A DNA stretch of 64,000 bases from Symbiodinium microadriaticum (Eukaryota > Sar > Dinophyceae > Suessiales > Symbiodiniaceae). Below, piece by piece: positions 49,822 through 60,400 of the stretch; the stretch's first letter is position 1, and each line of letters starts with the position of its first letter. The notes below the pieces were generated by a model. It had not been told where the DNA came from. It saw only the letters and a program-made list of their open reading frames with translations, and searched no databases. A program made the translations under genes and the position numbers. The stretch spans positions 1-64,000 of the forward strand of contig LSRX01000356.1 in the NCBI GenBank assembly GCA_001939145.1, in the 5' to 3' direction.

Positions 49822-50320
49822 AGGTTTGGGAGTCGATCCCCATGAACCCCTAAACCCTAAGCCCAAACCAAGCTACCTGGAGGACATGACCGCTCAGAAG
49901 CCGTCGACACTGAAATGGCAGAGGGAGGTGGAGGGCTTCTATAACGGTTAAAGGGTTAGGGGTAAGCCATCCTCACCCAACAAGCCTCGATCAACGCGAT
50001 AGGGGCTTCTACAACGGCTTAGGGTTTAGGGTAAGCAATCCTCACCCAACAACCCTCGATCATGCGATAGGGGCTTGAATGGTTAGTTTTTTGTTATTTC
50101 ACAGAGTTCCCTAGCATGGTTCTTGTATGCCAGCTATAGCCCAAAGCCTTACTTTAAGTGTCACGGCTGCGATAACATCAATATTATTCTACATGGTTCT
50201 GTTCAGGGCTGTTGTGTTTTCAGGTTGATGTTTAACTGCTTGGGCCTTCAACGTGGGCGGGGGGGCCTTACTTAGTGTGTTAATGTGTAGGTTCTGGTGG
50301 TGAATTAGTGTTAGACTGTG
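49822..50320. other. Gene-free stretch with a 70-bp tandem
   Basis: At 49932-50076, AGGGCTTCTATAACGG with CATCCTCACCCAACAA repeats once (period ~70). The remainder is unique. Confidence 0.6.
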
Positions 50321-50415
50321 CCCATAGGCCCCTAAGTAGTTCCTTTTTGGGATTACCTTTTTGGATCCTAAAGAAAATATAAACCACAAAAAGGAACTAC
50401 TTAGGGGCCTTTGGG
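50321..50415 (+). mobile_element. MITE family B copy, reference form
   Basis: CCCATAGGCCCCTAAGTAG, then TTCCTTTTTGGG, to AACCACAAAAAGGAACTAC and TTAGGGGCCTTTGGG. Core TTGGATCC. The inner stem AGTTCCTTTTT is shared with family A. Confidence 0.85.
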
Positions 50416-50675
50416 TAGTTGTATCGGGACTGGAAGCGGTTGCGATTACGAACTTGTTCCGACCTCGATATTTTGGTGCTGGGAGGAAGTTCCGAAAGTG
50501 CGGGGTTTAGGGTTTAGGGTTTATAGGGTTTAGGGGTTTAGGGGTTTAGGGTTTATCATTGTTGCTGTCGGAAACAATGTTCTAGAATAGGACGATAAGG
50601 GAAACTGAGTAACAGGGAAGAGGGCATCCTGATGATCTAGCGCAACCTGGTCACAGACCCTAACCCTAAACGCAC
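50416..50675. other. Short gene-free stretch
   Basis: TTTAGGG array at 50500-50560. Confidence 0.6.
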
Positions 50676-50757
50676 CCATAGGCCCCTAAGTAGTTCCTTT
50701 TGGGGATTACCTTATAGGATCCTAAATGTAAACCACAAAAAGGAGGGGGCTTATGGG
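50676..50757 (+). mobile_element. MITE family B copy
   Basis: CCCATAGGCCCCTAAGTAG to CACAAAAAGGAGG and GGGCTTATGGG. The right inner stem is shortened by about 10 bases. Confidence 0.78.
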
Positions 50758-51259
50758 CATATACCTTAAAACTTAAAACGCTAAACCTTCAACGCCCTAA
50801 ACCCTAAGCCCTAAAGTGAAGCTGAATGCTTCGAGCTTACGGCAAGGATGCGTTGGTTTGACTGCACACAGAGTTTTTAGGGGGTCATAGCCCTGAAACC
50901 TACAAGCTGAGCCGTAAATCTGTAAGGTCGTAATGCCCTGAGCCCCTAAAATCCAAAAGTTGTTAACCCCCCCCCCCCCCAAACCCTAAACCCTGAACCC
51001 TAAGCCCTAAGCCCTAAACCCTAAACCCTAAACCCTAAACCCAAACAATAGAGCATGGGAACTTGCAGTGAATCGAGACAGCCTGGACCCTCCTAAGCCC
51101 TTAGTGACCCCTGACCCCTAAACCCTGAACCCTAAACCTTAAATCCAACGCAAAGCGGGGTGTGCTGATTTAGTGTATGCCCGTCTTTGGGTAGGCGCGC
51201 TTTGGAGAAAGGGGCGTCATTGCACTTTAAAACAAAACCTTAAATCCTGATCCCACAAC
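50758..51259 (-). repeat. C-strand telomere-like cluster
   Basis: CCCTAAA units at 50790-50815, a C-run at 50968-50980 and a long CCCTAAA array to 51055, then looser units at 51113-51150. Confidence 0.65.
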
Positions 51260-51364
51260 ACCTATAATTAGTCTCCATTGTAGTTCCTTTTCGGAGCTGC
51301 CTTTTAGGATCCTTTATATAGAATTGGTTAAACCAAACAAAGGAACTAAAATGGAGACTAGAGG
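51260..51364 (+). mobile_element. MITE family A copy
   Basis: ACCTATAATTAGTCTCC (TAAT insertion) to GGAGACTAGAGG. GGATCC core present. Confidence 0.75.
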
Positions 51365-51449
51365 CATATACTTATAGGCGTTGAGGGGGTGCCTATATAG
51401 GCACTTTAAGGCCTATGCATATACTGTATACTATATGTAGGTATCTACA
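51365..51449 (+). mobile_element. MITE family C interior fragment abutting A
   Basis: ATATACTTATAGGCGTTG, CCTATATAGGCACTTTAAGG, then TATACTATATGTAGG. Both outer C termini are missing, and the left break coincides with the A terminus. Confidence 0.55.
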
Positions 51450-51743
51450 TAATCTTGATCCCACAACACAGACTAAGAACGGAGAGAGGCCGCGGATCCT
51501 AGAGACTCGGGGGCGGCGTCCCTCGTCGAGCCAGCCTCACCGCGTGCTTTGTCAGAGTTGAGCTGATTCCTTTGTGAGGGGTTTAGGGCTTAAGGGTTTA
51601 AGGTTTAGGGTTCAGGGTTTTGGGGTTTAAGGTTTAGGGTTTACGGGTCTGTTCCCGGAGCTCACAAAGTACACAGAGGAGCCTGTTTGGGCTTTACGAT
51701 TGCGCCATTGGGTTGAGAGTTCAGTGTTGCTGCTCAGGGTTTA
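51450..51743. other. Short gene-free stretch
   Basis: TTTAGGG-like units at 51580-51650. Confidence 0.5.
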
Positions 51744-51852
51744 CCCTAAGGGTCCATGTGCCCAAATAGTATATACTTTGGCCGTAAAGTAGTCCCTCTA
51801 TAGGTACTTTGGGGCCAAAGTATATACTATTTGGGTACATGGACCCTTAGGG
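51744..51852 (+). mobile_element. MITE family D copy, reference form
   Basis: CCCTAAGGGTCCATGTGCCC to GGGTACATGGACCCTTAGGG, flanked by TTA on both sides. Confidence 0.9.
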
Positions 51853-52394
51853 TTAGACCTAGGTGAAAGGATGAAGGTGTTGGGCTTAAGTCGAGTTTGA
51901 TGGTAGCATTTCGAGCTTGCAAAGGGGTTTCGAGGTCAGGATTTACATTTCGGCCTTCGTTCCAGCGGTTTTGGGTGTTAAGGTTACGGATTCGTTGGTA
52001 AACGGTGAGTACAAGACTTTTAAGGTTGGATTAGGTCGAGGGGGTTATGGATTCCGGGTCTCGTTGATCCTTGCACGCACAGCCCGAAACCAGTGCGTTT
52101 GCGGCAGGATAGGACCCCGCCACCCCACACCCAAGTCGAACTTCAGTAGTTATCTTGAGCTCACGTCACTGAATGTCGAAACCCACCAGCCTCAACGCCC
52201 GAAGCCCTCAACATCCCTCTGAGCCGTTTATTTTCATCTAGACCATCCCTCTGGGCCTTCATTCCCGAAATCCAATGCCCCTGTTAAAGGCCGCTTCAAC
52301 AAGCATCTCGTCTTTGCGAATGACGAGGTGCTGCGTCTAGAAAAAACCTCCGGCCAGCCTAAACCCTACAATCCCAAACCTATGAACCGGAGAC
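51853..52394. other. Gene-free stretch
   Basis: Unique sequence. A 101-codon frame at 51917-52222 starts at TTG, shows no domain and is not called. Confidence 0.4.
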
Positions 52395-52545
52395 AGGATT
52401 AGGGTTTAGGGTTTAGGGGATTAGGGTTTAGGGTTTAGGGGACTAGGGTTTAGGGTTTAGGGGATTAGGGGATTAGGGTTTAGGGTATTAGGGTTTAGGG
52501 TTTATAAAGGGTTTAGGGGATTAGAAGCTTAGGGTTTGGGTCTTG
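52395..52545 (+). repeat. Telomere-like array with GGGATTAGGG units
   Basis: TTTAGGGTTTAGGGGATTAGGG-type 22-base higher-order unit, repeated about five times. Confidence 0.8.
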
Positions 52546-52599
52546 GGGTCCTTGTTTAAACTCCGCAAAAAAAATGGAAAAAAAGGGCGACCCAGATGA

Positions 52600-52688
52600 C
52601 TAAGGGTCCAAGTGCTCATTATTTACGGACTTTGGGGCCTTTATGGGTACCAAAAACCCATAAATAAGGACTACTTGGACCCTTAGGG
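52600..52688 (+). mobile_element. MITE family S copy
   Basis: CTAAGGGTCCAAGTGCTC to GGACCCTTAGGG. AGATGACTAAGG occurs at 52594-52605 and 52689-52700, overlapping the left terminus. Confidence 0.82.
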
Positions 52689-52895
52689 AGATGACTAAGG
52701 TGATACTGGGCCCGAGCCAACTGTCGGATCTCCTGTACTGCATATACAGACTACAAAACCTGGGATTCGGGTTTAGGGTTTTAGGGTTTAGGTTTAGGGT
52801 TTCAAGGTTTAGGGTTTAGGGGTTTAGTAGGGATGTTTAGACCCCTGCATATTCGGCACATATAGGCAGAAAGGTACCTACAGATACTGATACCG
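52689..52895. other. Short gene-free stretch
   Basis: TTTAGGG units at 52768-52830. Confidence 0.55.
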
Positions 52896-52937
52896 GTACA
52901 TACATACATACATACATACATACATACATACATACAT
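52896..52937 (+). repeat. (CATA)n microsatellite
   Basis: About ten CATA units. Confidence 0.95.
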
Positions 52938-53305
52938 CATATGTATATGCGTATATCCTCCCACTGCCGCATGAACACGAGAGCCGGTGTGAGGCTCCGC
53001 AGCGAGCAGATAGAGTTCGTTGACACCAACCGAAATCCCGACCCTAGCATGTAAACCCATGAGCCCTCAACGAATCAACCCAAACACAAACTCTTGGTGG
53101 TTTAGGGTGTAGCGTATAGGGATGTATTTAACAAGGGTGGCACCCAAAGTTTGAGTCAGGGGCGCAGCGCTCGACTGCATTTTGCGGAACCCCTTGACTG
53201 TAAATAAACTCTAGACGGTTTCCTAGGGAGACTGAGGACTGACGTTCCGTGAAGAGAGGTGTGGAGGTATGCTTTAGGAGCTTCCATGGGTCAGGGCCAA
53301 AGCAG
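52938..53305. other. Gene-free stretch
   Basis: Unique. No recognised gene. Confidence 0.45.
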
Positions 53306-53412
53306 CATGGGTAGTTCTCTACATTGGGGTCCCTTTTAGGTTCCTTTTTTATAAGGGTGCCGTACTATATCGGGGACCTAAAATGGGACCCTAATGTGGA
53401 GAACTACCCACA
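53306..53412 (+). mobile_element. MITE family F copy, reference form
   Basis: CATGGGTAGTTCTCTACATT to ATGTGGAGAACTACCCACAT. The interior ATAAGGGTGCCGTACTATAT is uninterrupted. Confidence 0.88.
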
Positions 53413-53704
53413 TACTTGCGCCAACAAAGCATGCAATATCACACACTATTGCAATTTCGGGCCGGTGAATCCCGCGTCATCAAAACCCGACACCCAAGGC
53501 CTTGCTGATCCCGAAAGCTCTAACCCCCGATCTTTAAGCCTAAATCCTGTGAACCCCCAAACAGAAGACCCTCCAAAGTATAACAGCTTGCAAAGCCCCT
53601 ATAACTTACAGACCCTACATGACCCCTTGAAGAGCACTGCAAAGACCCTGTTCGACCCTCAAAAGACCTGATAAGATTTCTCATAAACGCGGACATGAAG
53701 GCTA
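53413..53704. other. Short gene-free stretch
   Basis: Degenerate words such as GACCCTACATGACCCC at 53565-53670. Overlapping frames on both strands without domains. Confidence 0.45.
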
Positions 53705-53781
53705 ATATTAGCCCGAACGCCTTATGTAGTATGATCTTTGGGCCCAACAGACTCACAGTAAGAGTCCCTAGAGCTTAGTGT
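53705..53781 (+). mobile_element. MITE family N copy, decayed
   Basis: ATATTAGCCCGAACGCC, TTTGGGCCCAACAG and GAGTCCCTAGAGC retain the N interior. The termini are lost. Confidence 0.5.
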
Positions 53782-54085
53782 CTTCTTCGAACCCGCGACC
53801 CTGAAACCCGAAACCCGAAACCCTATATGTGCGGAGGCAGGTCCACCGATGCCCCTCGGATTCTAACAGAGTTTTCAGCAACTGGCGTTTAGGGTTTAGG
53901 GGGCTGGGGATTTAGGGCCATTCATATAGGGGTTACTTACAGGGGTTCCTTTTAAGGGTTTAAGGGTGCTATAAGGGTTTGGGGCCTCAGCTGTTTGGAG
54001 TTCGGGGTTTCGGGGTTTGGGGTTGAGGGACTCCGGGTTCAGGCTCTTAGGGTTTAGGGTTTCGGATTTTCGGGGGGGGGGGGGT
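53782..54085. other. Last telomere-like patch before the retrotransposon
   Basis: TTTAGGG motifs at 53888-53903 and 54046-54060, GGTTTCGGGG variants, then a run of 12 G at about 54074. No such motif follows until the end of the element. Confidence 0.6.
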
Positions 54086-54301
54086 GAAGTACCGAATGTT
54101 ACACATTCCGGGCATTCTTGATTGCACGTATCACTTGCATGTTTCGTGTCTGTGTGCTCAAGGTTCTAGCATAGCAGAGTATCTGGACTACAGCCCGTAG
54201 CTGTAAAAAGAGACACTTGCGTGCTTGTGTGCCTGTACGCTTTGCGAGGGTTCACACGCCCAAGTTACATCTCAACGTGGTAGCGGAGCTCCCGGGAATA
54301 C

Positions 54302-54377
54302 CCGGTGTGCTTCACATTTGTGAAGGTGACCGGAGTATTTCCTCCGGTATACTTCGCATTAGTGAAGAGAACCGGAG
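54302..54377 (+). repeat. Two-copy direct repeat with hairpins in the retrotransposon leader
   Basis: CCGGTGTGCTTCACATTTG and CCGGTATACTTCGCATTAG start 42 bases apart. Each continues with TGAAG then GACCGGAG or GAACCGGAG. Each copy folds as CTTCAC or CTTCGC against GTGAAG. It ends 37 bases before the gag-pol ATG, so it could lie in the 5' untranslated leader. Confidence 0.6.
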
Positions 54378-54413
54378 GAAGCAAATCCCGGGGCTCGTTC
54401 CAAGGACAGCGCA

Positions 54414-57400
54414 ATGGCTAGCCTATCTGCAGCGATGAATTTCGAGCATGGTGATGGAGATGAAGATTACCTCCTCAACGGTAACGAATCGTATGCAACA
54501 AATCACCGACACTTCCAAGAGCTTCAGAGACTATCAGCTTTTCAGCAGGTGACCACCAAAGTACCGCCATCTTATGATGGGCGAAGCAGTTGGTTTGCCT
54601 ATGAAGACGCGATCGATGATTGGTGTGACATCACCGAGCTTGATGGTGACAAGCGTGGACCAGCTCTAAGGAATCGGCTTGAAGGTGAAGCAGCAATCCA
54701 CAAACGACTTCTTGATAGAGATCGCCTGAAGGATCCCAACAACGGAGTGAAGTACTTCAAGAGCTTCCTGCGACCTCTCTTCGTGAAGGGCGCAGCCAAT
54801 GTGTTCCTTTACCGCTTCCAGCAGTTCATGAACCTGCACCGCGGCAACGGGGACATGCTTCGTTGGATTACCAGGTTTCAACTCTCAGTTCAGAGGATGC
54901 AAGAAGCGTGGAACGACACCTACCTGCCGATCACGGACCCTATGAATGCAGAGGTCCGAGCTTTCATTGCAGGTCTTCCAGCAGAAGAACAAGCAACCAT
55001 CACGAATGACGATGCGATGGAGAGAGCCAACGAAAGGCTCCGAGACCAGCATGCACGGACCATTCCGATAACGGCAAATCTCGTGGCCCTCATCTTTGTG
55101 TCCCTGTCCGACCTCACGCAGGACCAGCGACAGGTGTTGACTTCATTGATGGCACATCGGAACCGTGTTCTGGCAGATTACCGCATGAACGAGCTTCGTG
55201 AGGTTTATCTCGAGATCTTTTGCACCACAAAGACTTCCGTCGATAATCCTCTCCTCGCTCCCTCTGGCCACGGTGGCAGAAAAACCTTTCTGGTGATTGA
55301 CGAGGGCTACCTGGACAACCAAGAGGGCTATTGGGTCGAGGATGAAGAGGATGGCACAGAAGGGTTTCTCGAAGCAGACGATGACGCCTTCTGGGTCTAT
55401 GACGAGGACAACTACACGTGGTTTCAGAGACGTTTCCAAGGAAGGAAGATGAAGCGTGGATTCAAGGGCCAGCGCAAAGGCAAAGGAAAAGGCCGAAAAG
55501 GATCCGGAGGCAGACGCTTCTTCAAGAAGAGGAAAGGCAGATCTCATCTAGCCGACAGCAGCACCGATGCCTGGCAAGCAGAAGGACAATGGCACGATGA
55601 TTGGCAAGATGCATCCTGGGATGATTGGTCCTGGGACTACGCCGAAGAGTCCTACGCAGCCAAGGGCAAAGGCAAGAAAGGAAAGAAGGGCAAAGGAAAA
55701 GGCAAGTTTGGCAAGCATGATGGCAAAGATGGAAAAGGAGGCTCCAAAGATGGAGCAGCCAATCTTGCGGATACTGCCCAAGGCAGCGCCGCCATTGCTG
55801 CCGCAGTGACCTTCTACACCAGCAACACGGACTTCAATGATCTTTCTTTCATGGCCACCGAGAACCATGAAGCCTTCATCACGCAGCCCTTGACTCCAAC
55901 CTCGATGGTGTTGGATCTTGGTTGCACGAGGGCAATGACGTCAAGGGTGGCAGCGCAGGACCTGATGAAGTTCTGCGATCAGAACAAGGACTGTGGCATC
56001 TGGTACAACATCGCAGAGTCCCAGTCCAAGTTCACCTTTGCGAACTCCGAATCTACGTCGTGCAAACAGAAGCTTGTGATTTGCATGTACGACCGGGAGT
56101 ACGCAGTCCAGTCCACTGAGTTTGACATCGTGGAGCAGGGTCACGTTCCAACTTTGATGTCCCTGCCACAGATGCGAAATCTCAGGTTCCAGTTTGACCT
56201 CCAACCGGATAAGGCTTTCTTAAGCAGTTCAGTACTGGGGATTGAGAACATGCAGCTGAAGGTAGCGCCGAGTTCTCATTTGGTACTTGATCTTATCGAC
56301 CTCAGTGAGTACATGTGGCACGTTCGTTTCGGCAAGTTCAAAAAGTCGAGCTTCCTCACCTACTACATGCATTACGAGTATGGGTTTCATCAGAAGCTAT
56401 CGGGAGGCTCTTCCTTTGAAGAGGTACCCGAGGAACCAGAAGGACTCGTCTTTGCAACAGATGATGAGTGGGTTGTCGACGAGAACAAGATGGAGCTGAT
56501 CCGCGTGCACAAAAAGACGAGGCAGGTCAAGTACGCCCCAAAGGAAGGACAAACGCCCATTCCGTTGGAGTTTCTGGACGTGAAGCGGACAACGATCATG
56601 GAGTTCTCCAAGGAAAAGATCGTTACTCAAGAAGACGACTGGAGGTCCACTGAGCGTCCTACCGCAAAGACTCCTGACTATTGGAGAGGTAAGACAGTCT
56701 TTAGGATTTTGCCTGGAGGTTTAGAGAGTAGGACTTCTGTTCCTGCCAAGTCTCGATTCCCTGGTCGTTCAAAGACTGGGTCTCCTGACGATACCGTGAA
56801 CACAGGCAAGCCTGAGGACAGCTCAAGGAAGTCAGGGACCACCGGAAGCTTCCCCTCTGGGAAGGAACCGGTACGGAGAAGAGTCCGCATCAAGGGAAGC
56901 GGTCCCTTAGGACCGGTACCCAAGAAGGCGGCTCCACCTCCGGTTCCTGAAGATGACCCGGATCTTCATGAGTACGCTCCTTCGGAACCTGGCGAACCTC
57001 TCTCCGAGGAGGCTAGGAATGAACTTTTCCCTGATCGGAAGGACGTTCGAGACGTCTCATCGCTAGAACCTAGGAGGATCGCGCTTCCATTGCCGGGACA
57101 CGAGGTGTCGAGGGCCTCTCCTCAGTACAAGCGGATGTTGGAAAAATTGAACGACGAGGTAGAGCTGTACAAGTTGCATGTGAAGCATTACCACATGAGT
57201 CCAGCTCAATTCCGTCGGAGGACCAGCATGCTTGGACTGCCAGGAGAGATCTACGACAAATACGACAGAATCTTCAGGACCTGTCGTGTTTGTAGCACCT
57301 CGGTGCCGACTCCTCCGCGAGCCAGAGTCGCAGGACTTAGGGCATCATCCTTCGGAGATCTGATTTTCGTCGATCACGAAGAAATCAAGTTTGGCTCTAA

Positions 57401-60400
57401 GGCGTATCTCGCCTTGGTCATAATTGACGGTGCCACTAACCTCCTGTGGGCTACGGCCCTTACCAGTTTGGAAGCGCCCGAGACGTTGAACGCTTTTCGA
57501 CAGTGGAATGAGGAGAACAACTGTATTCCGAAGGGAATTGTTGGAGACCAAGCATTTTGCACTGATCAATTTATGTCCTACTACAAGTTCCATGGAATTA
57601 CTCCATATCCTTGTGGTCCTCGGACTCCTTGGCCGAACCGTGCCGAGACCGCTGTTCGTCTATTCAAACGGACTTGGTCGATTATGGCAAAGGCCTTGGC
57701 TGATGAAGGTTACGCTGAGAAGGTTACTGTTCGTCAGGCGGTCAAGAAGGTGGCTTGGGCAAGAAATTGCCAGCTTACCGTTTCAGGCTACTCTCCGTTG
57801 GAGATAGCTACTGGTAGGCGACCACCAGACCTGCTTGATGTGGAGACGTGTTCTCCAGAACAGCTTTCAGTCAATCCTTCTTCCGAGGATAGAACTACGT
57901 TGGAACTTCAGAGGATTGCTCTCAGAGCTCATCAAGAGGCCAGACAAGCCATCGACCTTCGTAAGGACCTTGCCAGGAGGGTTATGCCCTCAGACGGTCC
58001 GTACAAGAAGGGAGATCGTGTTTTTGTTTGGCACAAGGATGAGTCGAAGAAGAAGTCCGAAGGCGTTTGGGTCAGAGGTGTTGTTGTGTCACAGGAAGGT
58101 GCCATGGTTTTGGTTGAGGTCCACCGTGCTGTTCTCCGTGTGAATCAGTCAAAGGTGAGACGCGACCATGATCCATGGCATGATGTGGCTATTCCTCTAA
58201 AATCCGGTGACGATTCGAGACGCTCCTCCTCTGAGGAGGCACTCGATGACATCGGAGATAAGATCCTTCAAGACGCCGGGAAGGACGTTGTCTTTTCCAC
58301 GTGCTATGAGCATGAGATTTGCTATCACACTCTCACTTCTGGGAAGAGCGATTTCGTTGAGATTTCACCACACCTCACAGGGCTTACGGCTTGTGTTTGC
58401 CACTCAGGCAACACTGCTAGTTCGCCTATTCTGTTTGGTGATTGGAATTCTAAGACCTTGCAATCTTCGATTGCTGATGCTTGGAAGGTGATCTTAATGG
58501 GAGAGCCTGATCACATTGTCATTCATCCTGTCGTACCTGCTGAGTGGCCGAAGAAAGCAGCACGAGCCTTTTGGCATTTCTGTGCTGAAGTTTGCCGCTG
58601 GCAGGATGACAGAGAATGTTTTGTCACTGTGATTCATCCTTCTCGTACTGGGTTCTTTTCTTCCCAGTGCAGTCGCTCTTTGAAGTGGAGACCAAATCTG
58701 AGTTTGGTGACTTTTCGAAACCAGGGGGAACAGTTGCATGGTGAACTTTCATTCTTGACAAACTTGTCAGAAGGATCTCTTGATCGCTTGGAGTCACTCA
58801 CGGAAGGATATGACTCTAAGGATCTCTTTGATCCACGGTTTGCCGTTCTGTTGTCCCATTGCGTTTCTCGTCATCAACATTCTGACTCGAGACAGGGGTT
58901 TCTGTTTGAAGACATCTTTGAAGACTTTGAGGATGGAGCTTTGTGCTCTCTGTGCTTGCGATCTGAGAGAAATGCAGAAGCACTGTCGGTTCTTCCATCT
59001 TCGGAGGAGTACTCTCTCCTTTCGAACAACTCAAAAGGGAAGTTACCACGGTCGTTGCATTTCGTTGCACCGCAGAGGTTTGTCACTTCTTCGTTGGTCC
59101 AAACCCTGTCTTACATTGACAAGCTTCTCCCTGGAACAGAGTTGGAGGTGCACACCACTACTTCGTCAGATGCAGTCACTCTGAGACCTATGATGAAGAA
59201 TGTTCGTGTGTTGACACTTCCTTACCTGGAGTTTGAGTACTGTAATGTTTACAGGGGGACGTTTGGTAAGACATTGCCAGTGATTCACCGACATCCTGAT
59301 GCAGTGGTGATTCTCTGGAATCCAGGTGACCATGATCATGTTTTCTTTGTGACGATTGCTCAGCTCCTTCCATGTCTTCAGGATATGAAAGCAGACCATT
59401 GGTCCATGATAGTGTTTTGGAATGAGGCAAAAGGTTCGGCTGCGCGCCGGGGACCGGATGTAGGTTTGGATTTCACGGATCAGCCTGCACCTGCTCCTGA
59501 GCTACCGCAGCCGCCTACCAATGATGAAAACGGGGATTATCCAGGTTACGAAGATCCACATGCTGACATGCCTGTGGATGATGAGGACATGCCGCCTCAG
59601 AGTCAACAGCCTGAACCGGATCTTGATGATGATCCTATTGAGCTAGGCTCGGGTGGTCCTCCTCCACCAGCTCCTCCCGGAGGCGGTGCCTTTGTGCCGG
59701 TACCGGATGGGGATGATGATGATCTGGATATGCCGTTCGATCCGGACGACCATGGCGGAAACGATCCACCAGGAGGCGGTCCCTTAGGACCGGGACCTGG
59801 CTTTGGACCTTCGCCTGATGAACCGCCCGTTCAAATGGAATACCATGATGAGGCTCCTCCTCCTGGAGGTCCTCCTGGTGCTCCTGGTGCGGTTCCTCAG
59901 TTTTCTAATCCGGATCAGGTCCTCAGTCCACCTATGCCGTGGCCAGCACCAGCAACGCCGATTGTTCCAGTGCCGATACCGCCACATCCGCAGTTTCCAC
60001 TGCCGCAGAGTTTGAGACCGCCGTCTCCCAGGAATGTCGCTCCTACTCGCGCGCGCGCTGCGCATCCGGACGATGTTTCCAAGGCGAAGGCGAGAGCGGC
60101 TCAACCTGTCGGTCCACCGGTTGTTTTGTTGCCTGGTCAGTCTGCGGGGAAGAAGGATCCGTCGAGTGACTTCCCTGTTGCAGAAGAACCAGCTTCTAGT
60201 TCTTCTGGGCCTGCGGTTCCTGGTTTGCCTGTGACTGAGGGGGAATTTCCCATTCAGCAAACCCCACTCCCGGAACCCACCCAGGAACCTCCGGTGCCGG
60301 ATGCGGACGGCGACAGCGACGATACCGATGCTACTGTTGACTACCGTGACCGTGACGATAGCCTGCTTGCGCTTGCTGTTGGTGACCAGGATGTGTTGAT

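Noticed and set aside
54086-54100. TGAAGTACCGAA as the start of a 5' LTR matching TGAAGTACAGAAA at 62,799
   Set aside because: About ten bases match and similarity stops immediately afterwards. It also overlaps the stop codon region, so it is not accepted as an LTR pair.
54156-54162. GCTCAAG upstream of gag-pol as a relict dinoflagellate spliced leader
   Set aside because: Only 7 bases match the leader's 3' end, and the expected preceding bases are not there.
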